A stretch of 64,000 bases of DNA, taken from positions 6,014,001-6,078,000 of the forward strand of contig CM065309.1 in assembly GCA_033032175.1 (NCBI GenBank). The letters run 5' to 3'. Below are positions 44,743 through 57,094 of this stretch, piece by piece. Made by a program: the position numbers and the translations under genes. Under the pieces are notes generated by a model, which was not told the DNA's origin, did no database searches, and saw nothing but the letters and a program-made list of their open reading frames with translations. The DNA is from Saturnia japonica. Lineage: Eukaryota; Arthropoda; Insecta; Lepidoptera; Saturniidae. Every line of letters begins with the position of its first letter. Position 1 is the first letter of the stretch.

Positions 44743-45442
44743 AGTTTATTAAAATTACGACCGAGTTTTCAATGGTCATATACTTTATTTGGGAAATAAT
44801 TATTGAATTTTGACATATTTTTCATACATTATCTGTCAAAATGTCTAAATTATTTCCCAAATAACGTTATCTGACGATTGAAAAATCAGCCCTTATCAAT
44901 GTCAATGAAAAAGAGAGATATATATAAAGAGATTTAAAATAGTTGGACGGCAAAATATAATGGCTTTGTAGCTTAGAGTAAGCACAGTATAATAAAAAAA
45001 CAGCTTCCATAGAGAGATCAGCAATCCACCGACTGTCGCCGCTGTCATGCCGGCTCGTAAGCCTCTCAACAATTGGATATAATTTGACAGATCCCAAAAC
45101 GCGACAAAACAAAAGATGCCACTCTCATGGATTTATCACCATGTGCATGGTGGTTGCGTCCCAGTCAGGTACAGATCCCTATCATCTCGCTTCACTACTG
45201 GATATACACCGGCTGATCCCGGAACGCGACAAGACCTACCACCCGGTAAAAAGTTGTACACTTTTAAACAATTATAAGTGTACAAGGATCGGAAACGACC
45301 GACTTTAAAACTGTAACTAATTGCTTGATCGTAACTAGTTACAGTTCTGGCGCTTGAAATCGTTCCATTTGCATCGAAAAAACCAACTCGGACTGTGATA
45401 GTTTCGCGAGCGCTGAAATTTCCATTTCGCTGCGAGCGTTTA
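44743..45442 (+). repeat. Segmental duplication B, copy 2
   Basis: It follows the right-hand target duplication CTATCAGATAC (44732-44742). It contains a MITE-like palindrome (44752-44893) and a family V repeat (45005-45245, minus) that keeps a CATGTGCATGGTGGTTGCG stretch missing from copy 1. It continues beyond 45442 into unique DNA. Confidence 0.88.
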
Positions 45443-47010
45443 AGACCATTGAATGGGATCCATTGTGCCGGGCCATTGTGTTTTTCTATTGACCCACACG
45501 GCTCATACTGCAAATGACTGTGCAGTTCATGGATTCCAATTACTGTACTGACATTGTATATGAAATGGTCCGAAATTAGTTATTTTAATATAGAGATCGT
45601 TCGGGTACTCGGTCGAGAGCAATTACTCTCTGAATTATTGTATTTTTTCTTTTTAACTTTCTATATTATATGAACTTGTTATTATTCACAATTTTATTTT
45701 TCTTTTTCGTTCTCTGAGGTCTGTAAACAATTACCTTTCTTTTTATAAAGTTTCATTCGCTGTGTTTCATAAGGTATTTTGTTTTGTCTTCCGATTGGTT
45801 TTATAGTTTGATTATCGACATTTGGGACACAGAATATAATAAATCGGTGCCAATCTAGAACTTTACCTTTATTTTCCCTTTCTTTTATTTTACCAATCAG
45901 CATATTTTTCGAGTAGTTATGTCAATATAGGAAGCATTGAAGAGATGTTATTAACTGTTTAGTTTATTATCCAATGTTAGCATCATATTTCAATAACTTC
46001 ACTTTTTACATTTAAGCCGACATTTAAGACGACATTAAGAAATTTAATATTATCCCAGAGAGGCATAATATATTTATAAATATTCATTTGTTTACACTGA
46101 ACAATTTTGTTTACATAAAAAATTGAAAACAATGTTAGGTACGTGTTTGTTTATATACAATATATCTATAGTATTTATTACATATAATAATAAACTTTGC
46201 TGAATTCTGTAATTCACAAAAAAAAACATATTTTTGTTAAAAAAATGGAACACTTTCACTAGTAGTTGTAGATTGCTGCCATATATCATACTTTAAATCA
46301 ATATATCCATTGTTCAGTCTCCGCAACACGTATAATATGTGAGGGCACTAAATCTCAAGTGTCTCAGGAAAGCCGGGTTTAGATTAGGGCCCGTTATTGA
46401 GCCGTACATCTTCTACTTTCGTTGAAACCTACGTATGGCTAAATAACATGGTAGTAAGGAAATATTTTTTTTAATAATTTCATCCGTAGTAAAGGCTTCT
46501 TTTTAGTTGTTGTAAAATGCAACAAATGCCTTCAAGACAAGGTAAAATAGCTTTTTCATACCGACTTACACAAAAACTAAACCTTTTTGCATTCAATGTG
46601 TAAATAAACACAAAGTATAGGTAGATTTTAATGATTTTAACAAACATCTTATCGTTGGAAAAAGCCAGGGAAATATAAATAAGATGAATGTCACATAAAA
46701 CTTATATTGAATAGTAAAAAATAGAAAATTAATTTTAATTGTATTAATTTGGTTTAAAAGTTTAGACCAGCACTGTTTACTATGTAAGAAATGTTCAATA
46801 GGTAAACAAATTCCAAAGTGCAGTGGGGCCAATTTGATGAATAAGTGATTAGAATTTAACAAAACAGTTTGTCATGTATGCAAAGAACTCCTTTGGGATG
46901 CATACGTTAGTCTATGTCTGTACTGTCACTTAACATTTTGCATATGAAATTCGAAACTAAAATAAGTTATGTAATTTGCTGCAAGTTTGCGTGGAATAGT
47001 AATTTACAAC
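45443..47010. other. AT-rich intergenic, nothing recognised
   Basis: Frames of 65-89 codons lack domains. A hydrophobic minus-strand frame (46593-46862) was checked for chemoreceptor features and showed none. Confidence 0.35.
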
Positions 47011-47017
47011 TATACTA

Positions 47018-48655
47018 CACTTACGGACACATAAACTGTATCAAAGTGCAAGACGACTTTCAAATAAATATTTTAACCAAGTTTACAAACTTTTCATATA
47101 AATTTAAATTGATATTGGTTCGTTTACTTTAAAACAGCGTAGTAATATATCCTTAAGTTTAAGTTTGTTTTCTGGAAATGATCATTAATTTTTTTTAACA
47201 AAAACAATAAATGGAATAAAAATTAATGTAATAGAAAATTTGGTTTTAAGAATTGAAACAAGGTTTACGCACAGGTTTTCTTTTCTTTTGATAAGGTGTA
47301 TTACCTCCACGTACCATTATTACTGATTGTAATCGGTTCCGCATAGACCTGATTAGAGTTATTAAATGGTTCTGTGGACTATAGTCCCATTCTTGTGAAA
47401 TTGCTATTCTTAGTATTGCTACTGTTGTGGCCACATGATTTCTCGCATATACAGCTCTATTTAAATTGTCCCAAACGTGCTCAATGAGATTAAGGTGCAG
47501 GATGCGTGCTGGCCAATTCATCGTAAGTATCCCAATCTCTTCGCAATATTATCGAACTTGTGTAGCGACGTGCGGTCGGGCATTATCTTGCATTAGAGTA
47601 AAATTTTTGCCTATGAATCCCATGTAACGTATCACGTGAGCTTCTAAAATCTCTGCTATATAGCGATAAGCCATAAAACCCTCACTATTACCGTTTTGAT
47701 GAACCATGTCGATGAACACAAGTTCCGTTCGCCCGTTTATAGATATGCCACCCCAGACCATTCACGAACACAAAGGGAACACTCTCCTCGATGCAACTTT
47801 GAGCATATCTCTCACCTCGTCGACGTTAGACTCTTCTGTGACTATCTGCACCATATACACATGTCCTACATTCATAGGTGAATAATACGGATGCCCATTG
47901 CTCTTCAGAGCTATTTTGGTGTTCATACGCAAATCTTATCTATTGTCTGTTAGCTGCAGACAACTTTGGATCATTTGCCGGTCTAAAAGGAGTGATAGCC
48001 CGTTCCTTTAGCCTCCTTCTTATTTTTCGTGCACTTACGTTTACTCCTCGCACGTCATTCAGCTCTGTTTTGATGTTAACTGACGTGAGGAAATGATTTC
48101 GCAAGGAAATTGACGCAATAAATCGGACATCACGACTGGTGGTTAACCGAGTTCTGCCGGTACTACGTTTCTTTATATAAGAACCTGTCTCTACGAATCT
48201 TCTGTACACTCTAGAAACCGTAGATTGTTTTAAATTTAAATTTTTGGCAATTGTTCGTTTATCCAAGCCTTGCCGCACCAATGCCACAATTTGGCGGCCT
48301 GTTTAGGATGAAGTATCCATATTATTGTACCGAAATTCTTGTTGAGTTAAAAAGACTGCCTAAAAATTCTATTGGTAACAATAATTCAATTAGCAAATGA
48401 AAAAAATATTTAATAACAATGAATTTAAAACTTTACCCTAAATAACAGACAAATCTGATAAAACGCGAATTTTCTTTTCTCTGGCTATAAACATTTGTTT
48501 TTTTGCAGTTCCATTTTTAAATATCCTATGTTTTTTTAATGATCCAGGCCATTCTTTTTTTTCAGTTATGTAAATCTAAAGATTTTGTATATTTATTAAA
48601 AATATTCATTTGAAAGTAATCCTGAATTTTGATGCAGTTTATGTGTCCGTCAGTA
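47018..48655 (-). mobile_element. Tc1-like (DD34E type) transposon, full length, inactive
   Basis: The terminal inverted repeats contain CGGACACATAAACTG (from 47024) and its complement CAGTTTATGTGTCCG (to 48649), with similarity running for about 60 bp. TA lies at both ends (47016-47017 and 48656-48657). The transposase is on the minus strand between them. The span of 1.64 kb is normal for Tc1. Confidence 0.85.
47246..48287 (-). pseudogene. Tc1-like transposase, disrupted
   Basis: 48287-47940: paired-like DNA-binding region (VRQGLDKRTIAKNLNLKQST, GRTRLTTSRDVRFI, RRLKERAITPFRPA). 47761-47549: core with VWGGISINGRTEL and MQDNARPHVA (second Asp). 47521-47246: MNWPARILHLNLIEHVWDNL with the catalytic Glu of DD34E; the usual SPD before it has become ILH. 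There is an in-frame stop between 47549 and 47521, and the N-terminal part is in another frame. The first-Asp region (about 47800-47930) is readable but also damaged. Confidence 0.85.
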
Positions 48656-48657
48656 TA

Positions 48658-49430
48658 TATTAGAACACACAAAAATGGTATTGAAAATTGATAACAGTAA
48701 CTTATAATTTAATTAATAATTTTAGGTATCTATCTATATAGTATTCATGATTCTCGACGATCCCCTTATCACGGAAAGAGGCATTTGTTCAATAGCAAGG
48801 CATTGTTATTATAGAATTACTAAAGAAGAAAAAGGATTAATTGTATTACAGAATTTTGATTCAACTGTATAGATATAAATTTATCATCATTGTCGAACTT
48901 TAAGTAGTTAAATTAGATATTATAATAACTTAAAAGAAAGTTTATCGTCTTAAATTAATACAGAAAATTTAGCATATATGAGCAAAAATATAACTTAATA
49001 ATTAATTCCATGCCTCTACTCAAACAATAAATTCATATTCATAAAAAGTTAGCCGACTTTGAGAGAAAGAAAATTATTATATAATTAGTATTTGAATTTT
49101 TATTTTAAATAATTACATGATAAGTATAAATATAACAAACATTTGGTTAAAAATGAGTTTGTATATATATTAACTTTAAGTATATATTTGTATGACATGG
49201 AAAGTGACTGTTTAAAAACGATATTAATACGAACTATAAGTACCTAATAAGAATACAAAATATAGTTTAAAGTAGTAGTATGAAACATAAATTTATCATA
49301 TTAAATGTATATGTACCTTACCCCTACCATAATAGGTCCATTTAGAACAGTCTATTAGTATTATTATATTATTATTATATATATTATTATTATATTAGTA
49401 ATCATACCATATAAAAATAGCTGTCTATTC
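48658..49430. other. Very AT-rich intergenic
   Basis: A (TATTAT)n-type run occurs at 49360-49395. No gene recognised. Confidence 0.35.
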
Positions 49431-49434
49431 AACT

Positions 49435-49785
49435 GCGCTCCTATACATCCGTGAAATTATTAATTCCGTATTCCGTAATAACCGTGCGACACATCGCCCA
49501 CCTCGACAATTGAATGAGCGGCGACCGGACGACGCGTTCGGCCGAGCAATCCATTATGCAGATTGCCGGTCCGATTGCGGCATTGTCGTCGGCTACGACC
49601 GAATGCAAGCCAACCCTACCCGTGTGATGCCGCGCCGGGCCCCGAACGATGCCGACGTGGCCCTGATTCATTTTATGGATATTACAGCGTTCGATTAACG
49701 ATTGATTGATGACACGTGGATCGGAAAAGGTGATTTTGCACATTCTGTGTTCCATAGCAATGGCCGATATTCGGTACATACATAT
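49435..49785. other. GC-rich CpG-containing island with frames on both strands
   Basis: A sharp compositional break: about 250 bases with many CG dinucleotides (GCGGCGACCGGACGACGCG, GATGCCGCGCCGGGCC) in DNA otherwise near 70% AT. A 112-codon minus frame (49779-49441) and a 62-codon plus frame (49510-49698) overlap; neither shows a known domain. It could be a promoter or first exon, a conserved RNA, or foreign/repeat DNA. Confidence 0.4.
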
Positions 49786-51055
49786 TTTAAAGGTATCCGG
49801 AATGCAAGGTAGATGTTTTGAAAATTGTATGTTGTAAATGGTGTACGTTCAATTAAGTTATATTTAATTTCCTTTTTAAACGAATTTATTTTTCAAAGCT
49901 TATGTTGGTAGAAGATCAAGTTAAATGAAGGCCTTATGAAGAGTAGGAAAGGGAAGTGAACGGCTGCGTAACTCCCGCGTTCAAGGGACAGTTCTCAAAC
50001 AGAACACTAAAATATTGACTATTATAAGAATAAAGTTAGAACTGTTTTTAATTTACCACAGTATAACACAAAGAGTGGTACAATATGCTACACCAGATGT
50101 TCTAACTCGGTCCTCAAAAGTAACAATCTATCACTGACTGATCTCAATTAGCTTAGTTCAGTTCAATAGCTTATTATAGTTTTACCATTTAACGTGAGGT
50201 GGATTTTAAGCACGTTTACTAATTAATTACATTAATTTTTTTTATAGAACAAGTGTATAACCAAAATTTATTAATTATGTTTGTATAGTAGACTCGAATA
50301 GTAAAACTTAATGGAATTTAAATTTTTAATGAAAATGTTATCGTGTTTTTTATTTTCGCAAGTTGATAATAATAGTAATAATTTCTACGAATAAAAGATT
50401 CAAAAACTTAAATGCGAGTTGAGGAAATTTGCAAATATTTTTGAAATGATGCTTCATTATTTATTCTTGGGTGACAAATTAAAAAGAAAAATTTGTAAGA
50501 AACAAATTATGGGTAACGTATCTATTACATATAACTCAGTCTATTACGTACCCAATCACTGCATTTAAAAAAAAAAACAGAAATTCTATGTAATTCCTAC
50601 ACTTAAAATGAAAGTTTACAAGGGATTGGCTGACCACCGTGGAGGTTACAAAGTGCTTCATCCAAGCCCCGCGGATTTAGTTTACCTCGGTGCTTGGACC
50701 CACTTCATCCAACTGGCGTTGAAAGTCATGAATACGTAATTATTTCTCGACTATTAATATTTTTACGGCTACGGTGGCGTTGATTGCCTTTTGAATTTAT
50801 TATCTACTAAGTTCAGGATAGGCCATTTTCATATTTATTAAGACCGCCCGCGATGCTCACAGAAGGCATCTCTCAATGAATTATGAGGTAACGAATTCTG
50901 CTAATAGAATATTTTATTTGTTAATCTTTTCGTAAGAGGATTTATTAATACATTTAGATTATGTGGAACAAATTGAAATTGATACTACACGACCATATTT
51001 ACACGACGTAATTTTTTTCAACATAATCTTTACTGTCTATACTTAACATAATAAA
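49786..51055. other. AT-rich intergenic, nothing recognised
   Basis: No frame with features. 50630-50720 is less AT-rich but has no assigned content. Confidence 0.3.
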
Positions 51056-51059
51056 GCGG

Positions 51060-51590
51060 AAAAGTTTTTATTTGTTTGTTTAATCACGCTAAACTCTGAA
51101 ACTAGCAGTCGAATTCGAAAAATTAAACTACAAATCTCAACTAGCCCTAAATATTGATTTTTGTTAAGTAAGTCGGAAGTCGAAGTGTTCCTGGGAATGG
51201 TTAATGATACGTAAATAAAATATTTTACAAAAATATTGGTCCTTAGTATATCTAAAAAAAACTCCGCGATAGCATATGCCCCGCCCCTATCTCTTATAAA
51301 TAAGCCACAATAAGGTATCTGGCGATTTTTTTTCTTGGGAATTTAAAATTTATTTATGAGCGATATGTATATGCATACTATGTATGGCAGTCCTACGAAT
51401 AAAAGTAACTTCATCACTTTACGTTACGACCTTAAAGTATGAAGTAGTAAACATAATCGTCCAGCAATCTGGTAAGTAAGGGAAGTAAGAATAACGATAA
51501 GCTATCGGGTGCGTCGGCGAAACGGCGGCGAGTGGCGCGATTGGGAGTTGAATGAATGAAATTAACACGGATGAAACTATGGGGCACATC
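51060..51590 (+). repeat. Dispersed repeat family R, copy 3
   Basis: TTTAATCACGCTAAACTCTGAAACTAG at the left, then AGAATAACGATAAGCTATCG and ATGAAACTATGGGGCAC at the right, in the order seen at 23880-24360. Confidence 0.5.
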
Positions 51591-51694
51591 TAATATATTT
51601 ATAATGTACCTACTAAAGTAGTGGCTTATTGTTAGTATAATACATATAAAATAATATCTGTAAAATTGAAATACGTATTTTATTTAAGAATCTC

Positions 51695-51980
51695 TTTGTA
51701 ACATAACATAATATAAAATACCATTACGCCTGTATTCCCCGAAGGGTTAGGCAGAGGTGTACTATTGTACACCCACAGTTCGCCGAGTATGTTTTTAAGT
51801 CCCATGTAATAGGGGGCGAGCTTATTGTCATTAATCGGGCACGAGCCCAAACTCCGAGCTGCTACTGAAAATTTCATAGGAATAACACAATAACACTTTT
51901 GCTCAACCTGGGATTCGAACCCAGGATCTCGCCCATAGCAGTCGCGCTTACGACCACTAGGCTAAAGAGGCAGTTTCTTT
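51695..51980 (-). repeat. tRNA-headed SINE family 2, copy 1
   Basis: The minus-strand head at 51972-51905 reads CCTCTTTAGCCTAGTGGTCG (A box) and GGGTTCGAATCCCAGG (B box). The body includes the reverse of GCCTGTATTCCCCGAAGGGT. A second copy lies at 60815-61055. The head looks tRNA-like, but its ends do not form an acceptor stem and it is fused to the SINE body. Confidence 0.8.
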
Positions 51981-51984
51981 TTAG

Positions 51985-53910
51985 TATAGTCGAATTGTTC
52001 TAAATAATTCATAGAGTAGGATGCAGTTAAATATTGCAGAAAATGAAAATGTTTCAAAAAATACTTTAGGACAATGTTCACTTCAATTCCTGACCACTAA
52101 AACTAAATAGTTCAGTCTATGAAAGTAGTTTCGTAGTAATCGCCTCGGTAACCATTACTTCATACTACGAACGTTCATAATAGGTAGTAAATAGAGTGCT
52201 GAATTGCTCAATCATATGTGATTGGATAATTCACGATTAAGCTAGAGGCACTCATGAATTCTTAGTAGATGTATATTAGGTGGGAGATGATGTAAAATAC
52301 CAGGAGATTGCAATTATTTACATCTGCACAGTAATTATAGATGCATCTATCTGTTTATAATAACTGAAACCAATGTCTTGGTGAATTTATATAGAAAAGT
52401 AAGTAGTTAATATTAGCCGGTAAACTATATAATGTGCTATGCAATGCAATATGTAAATCTATATAATGCATTGAAAGTGTATAGGTAAATTGTAGTTGAT
52501 ATTGTCAAATAGAAATATCTGGAAAAGACAAGCGCGATCGTGCGGAACACGCACAGATTGTAACCTTATCGGTCCGGTTACGTAAATTCACAAACAACTT
52601 TCCTAATATAGCCTACCTAGAAATCTCTTCCCTACTTTTAAGCGTTATCGGTGTATCAAAGTCAGTCTGCGAAATTTCGACCCCTCATTTTTATCGAATA
52701 TATAAAGTAAACCACATGACGATGCAGGACAGTTCTGATTTGGATATCTAAACAAATAAAAAACCTACAAAAGAAAGAAATTTACTAAAGTATTACAATC
52801 ATTCGTAAACACATAAATTTTATGTACAAGTACAGTAATAGATTCAGTGTTTATCTGAACTACGACTACGACTGAGACTTGTGTCACTTGTGTTTTCTTT
52901 TGCACGAATAAATTATTCTACTGAAAACATACAGTATTTTGATTATCCAAGGGTATTTTTGTTTTTCGGACATTAAGTATAACGGGATGCAAAAAGAAGG
53001 GAGGTAGAAACTATGCAAGATTTGACTGTGGCAGCACCACCATCTTCCTTTTTTTATACCCTTTTCTGATGTAAAGCAGCGGTAAATGCACTGTTATTAT
53101 TTTTGTTGTTGTATTGGCTTATCTGACCTAAGCGAACTTGGCATCATATTTCAAGGTTGGATGCGGATCAAATTTTGAAAATGCAATAACTTTTTTCACT
53201 TTAAGGTAGAAACGAAAATGCAAGTGGTACAAACAGGTACAAACGAATCACTATCGAATGGTAACATCAAATATTTTTTTTTGCAAAGGCGAGTGCCAAG
53301 TTCACATGGGTGCTTATCTGCTGAGTAGAAAACATTTATCTGTGACAGACCCACGACAGAAATATCTGTTAGAGGATGGTTATTTGCCGTTAGTTGGACT
53401 GTATAGCGACTGAATTGCTATTTCTGATACATTTGCTATTCTAGCAATAACGGAGTGCATTATTGTAAAGTATATTCTTTCTGTACAACTTTAATCCTTA
53501 TTAAGATAAACAATTTCCTTACCATAAGTAATTACTGCAAGGAAAATGGTGTTCATATTTACAAATAAACTATAATGTATGCATACCCGCGGACATAGCT
53601 AGTATGCGAGTAGGCAAAGTTCGACTGAAATCAACGAGCTTGCGATATCAATTTTCACTTGGTCAACTAAAAGCGCACCTAATATTTGGAATATTGGTTC
53701 TGATTGCAAAGCATCCGCTGTTAGCTGATAAACAGACGGCCGCGCCGTTCGCCATGTATGCAAATGTTTGCAGATTGCTCTCATTAACGAAATGAGGTTG
53801 CTAATATGAAGAGCGGGCAGTTTTATTATACGTTATGCAAAGGAGCAGAATAATATTATCTAAATAAATGGTTTAAAGTGAATTAAATTTTATCATCTAA
53901 TATTATAATC
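51985..53910. other. AT-rich intergenic, nothing recognised
   Basis: Overlapping frames at 53599-53795 (about 62 codons on each strand) are less AT-rich, but no domain was seen. Confidence 0.3.
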
Positions 53911-54194
53911 TCTGGAAGTAATATTCAGATTAGATTTTTTTTCTTTTTCAGAAAGTTATAGGCTATGTAACTTTACGCTACGACTCTAAGAAGCAAAGCA
54001 GTAACAATGAACGGCAAGCAATTTTGAATGCTGTAGGATACGTTGCCGGCTGTACGGTGTAAGTAATTACTTATACCTTTGAGTCATCATTGTTTCGAAT
54101 AGGGTGCGTAAAAACTAACTATTATTTCATACCGTATGTCTTTGACAGTGATGATATAACATGGTGATGAGACGTTGTCGCTAACGGAATTACT

Positions 54195-54580
54195 CTCATA
54201 AGAACGATCAAAATCACTCAACCAGCAATGGAGGGAATTGTACGCGCAGTTTCTCTACGTGTTCGAAAGATATGCGGAGATCCGCAAAAGACCCAAAGTC
54301 ACCAACAGTGCCCTAAATATCGATAGACTTAAGTGGCAATGAGCGGGAAAAGTAGGGCGTAAAATGGATGATCGATAAGACCGAAGAGTTCTCGAGTGGA
54401 AACCACATACCAGAAGACGTAGCGTGGGCAGACTCGCCACAAAATGGACCGAGGACCTGGTGAGCTTGCGATAACCCACTGGATGTGATCAGCGCAGGAC
54501 CGTTCATTGTAGCGATCATTTGGAGAAGCCAATGTCCAACAGTGGAGGTCTTTCGACTGAAATGTTGATGATGAAAGAAT
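54195..54580 (+). pseudogene. RTE-type LINE 3' end fragment
   Basis: The plus strand carries decayed C-terminal RTE codons: TAGACTTAAGTGGCAATGAGCGGG (LKWQWAG equivalent), GTTCTCGAGTGGAAACCACA (VLEWRP) and GGACCGAGGACCTGGT (WTEDLV). The 3' part reads RSFGEANVQQWRSFD and ends in TGATGATGA at 54565-54573. Stops are in every frame. Confidence 0.75.
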
Positions 54581-54644
54581 AAGAGAGCTGGACCCACCGA
54601 CATTTCTTTAAAAATGTTGAGTTGGATTACCAGAGAATTAGGGA

Positions 54645-54740
54645 AGGTGGGGTTCAAGGTCGGTAACGCGCTAGTGATACCTCTGGGATTACTGGCGTCC
54701 ATAGGCTACGGTAACCGTTTACTATCAGGCACCACCAATC
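54645..54740 (-). repeat. Dispersed repeat family S4, copy 3
   Basis: TTCAAGGTCGGTAACGCGCT, then ATAGGCTACGGTAACCG, as at 13985-14050. Confidence 0.6.
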
Positions 54741-54989
54741 ACCAACCACCTTAGCTATATAAAAAAAACGAAATGTAGCTAATTAGATTGCACGGTAGTT
54801 GTCATTAATATTAGTGATACGTTGTAAAGTCTGAATAATTGCAGACATCAAAAGTTTTTTGAGCAAAGGAAGCTGTCGTGGATTTTAAAGAACTTTATGT
54901 GACAGACATGCGGTTTTACTTTTATTCGAAAGTTGCCGGGCGGCATCTATGGTCCATAATTATGTTACGTCTAATGCTATTAATATAAT

Positions 54990-55280
54990 AAATGTGAAAT
55001 TGTGTATGTCTGGATGTTTGGATGTTTGTTACTCAATCACGCTAAAACGGCTCAACAGATCTCAATGAAATTTGGCACACAGATAGTCTATACTTACTGT
55101 ACTTTTTATCCCGGTAAAAGTCATAGTTTAACCAGTGTTATCCTACAAATATAATAAATAGAAACTTTCTATGTTTGTTACTCAATCACGCAAAACGGCG
55201 ATTTTTTTGGTTTGTCGTGTTCCGAGATCAGTCTGTGTATATCAAATAATACGCAGACGAAGTCGCGGGTACCAGCTAGT
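54990..55280 (+). repeat. CTAG-ended repeat carrying a family V piece
   Basis: GTTTGTTACTCAATCACGC and GATCTCAATGAAATTTGGCAC are typical of short Lepidopteran CTAG-ended repeats, and the 3' end is GAAGTCGCGGGTACCAGCTAGT. Just before it (55205-55243) is TTTGTCGTGTTCCGAGATCAG, a family V unit start, so two families are fused. Confidence 0.55.
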
Positions 55281-57090
55281 CTTAAATAATTAAATACCTA
55301 TAGATACTTAGTCGATCTAACATAAAATTTTAAATGTTTCTGTTGACAAAGGTAAATAAAAATTTTTTAGGCGCGCCTTTAACATGATTTATTTTTTAGT
55401 ATATACTAGTTGGGCCGGCAGGTGTTGTTCTGCCCTTTTCGGTTAATGGCTTGAACACAGCGCCTCAACTTTCCGACTCTAGTATGTCTATAAATCTTCT
55501 TCTCGATAAAACAAATATACTGATATGTGAATACGAGCTCAATCGTTCAAGTTATTTAAAAGTTGTATAATTACTGACAGATGCATACAAGATTATCATG
55601 CATATAAGATTATCGTAATATCTGCTATTAGGTCAAAGAAGTTATATTTAAAACGCGCGGAACGGTAACACGCACAATTTCTATTTTTATTTTTAAATTA
55701 AATAATAATAATAATAATTCTAAACTATTGATTTTTAAAATAAAAGTAAAAAGTAATTTTGCTAAACGTTATTTATATCCATCAAAAGTTCTAAGTTATT
55801 CTCAAGTCGTGGCTTAAGTTCTACTTTAATAAAAAAATCAAATATACTTAGAAACTATTCTAACCTATCCAAATTTAAAAAAATAAATGGCAATTTAAAT
55901 TTAAGCAATTTGCACAACATAATTTAAAACCCACAATCCAGAAATCAACAGTCCTGAAAGTTTTCAAAGGCTTGTTTGCCTTAACGTAGGAAATCAACAT
56001 TAAAATCATACACACTAGGTAAAGGCACATTCGTAATTCCCCAGATGTACCTGTTACTTCCAGTGTTTCATGTTTAATTAGGCGCGAACAAATACCCGCT
56101 GAACAAATGGCCCCCGGTGTAGAATCCTTTGTCCTTTGTGATGAATTTCTCAACTTTCTTGCAGCACCAAACTAGAGACTTTGAGACCGCAACTCAAAAC
56201 GGTTTAATTTTAATAATTCATTGTAAAGGGTGCGTTTATATTCGTTAGCGCTCGAGTAGAAATAATTGCGAACTTTTATGGTAGTGTTTTAAACAAAAGG
56301 AAAATGAGGCCTAAATACAGAATTGCGTTTGTTTAAAAAAGGATTGGTCACTAAGCTGGTCCTCGTAGATGTTGGATATCAAGAACTCAATACACTCTTT
56401 CCCATAGAGAATAAAGACTATGCACCTAGGTACATCTATTGGAACCATCAACAATAAACACATAAACAATAAATGTACTTACTGTATTAGATACATTAAT
56501 CAAGACTGTGTCGCAGGCAATAGCGGCCACTTTCAAACTATATAAAAGAAGAATCTACATTTTATAAACAGAAAAGAGTACAACAAATATACAAACTATT
56601 TAACCGTCATATGTAGTAGCGATATAAATGTTTTTTGTTTTAAGGACCGTAAATACTAATTTTCATATTTATACAAAGCTGTTATTTTGACATTACAAAC
56701 AGACACTTTAATTTAATTATTTGTATATAGGTTGACTACAATTCCAACTAATGTTAAATAACGATGTGATTAAGAAAACACGCTAAGCCTCAAAAATTCA
56801 CATACCTACCAAATTTAGGTAGTTGCTTCGCAACACTCTGTCAAATTACCAGAGTGGAAGGATATAAGGAGTCTTAAGAAAATTGTTATGATTCTTCAAT
56901 AATTAATTACATAATTAGAAAAAAATATGTGTTCAAGGCTGTATCTAAAAGCCAGTCCTCTTACTAGGCTTAGTTTAGTTAGTATTAAAACGCTAAACTC
57001 ACAAAGAATATTAAAAAATACAAGCATATCCTACATTGGATATTCGTAGCGACCTCAACATCAGTTCAGTGATTACATCGGGAGCGTCAT
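55281..57090. other. AT-rich intergenic with one possible small peptide frame
   Basis: 55415-55520 contains a short GGGCCGGCAGGTGTTGTTCTGC repeat-like stretch. 56680-56735 matches the outer end of family L (GACATTACAAACAGACACTT). No gene otherwise. Confidence 0.3.
55875..56030 (-). CDS. Hypothetical 51-codon signal-peptide-like frame
   Basis: Starting at MCLYLVCMILMLISYVKA, the frame has a hydrophobic N-terminus like a secretion signal and a short tail with four cysteines (CCANCLNLNC). The frame stays open upstream to 56153. It could be chance in AT-rich DNA: no promoter, splice site or homologue is visible. No function is claimed. Confidence 0.15.
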   Translation of the reverse strand: MCLYLVCMILMLISYVKANKPLKTFRTVDFWIVGFKLCCANCLNLNCHLFF

Positions 57091-57094
57091 CTCC

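Noticed and set aside
46593..46862. Second chemoreceptor exon near the odorant receptor
   Set aside because: Hydrophobic but without receptor motifs or splice sites; AT-rich codons produce such frames by chance.
51905..51972. tRNA gene on the minus strand
   Set aside because: Good A and B boxes, but no acceptor stem pairing, and the same head-body unit recurs at 60810-61060, so it is a SINE head.
53599..53795. Paired frames of about 62 codons on both strands
   Set aside because: They mirror each other, have no domain, and lie in otherwise unannotated DNA; not enough support.
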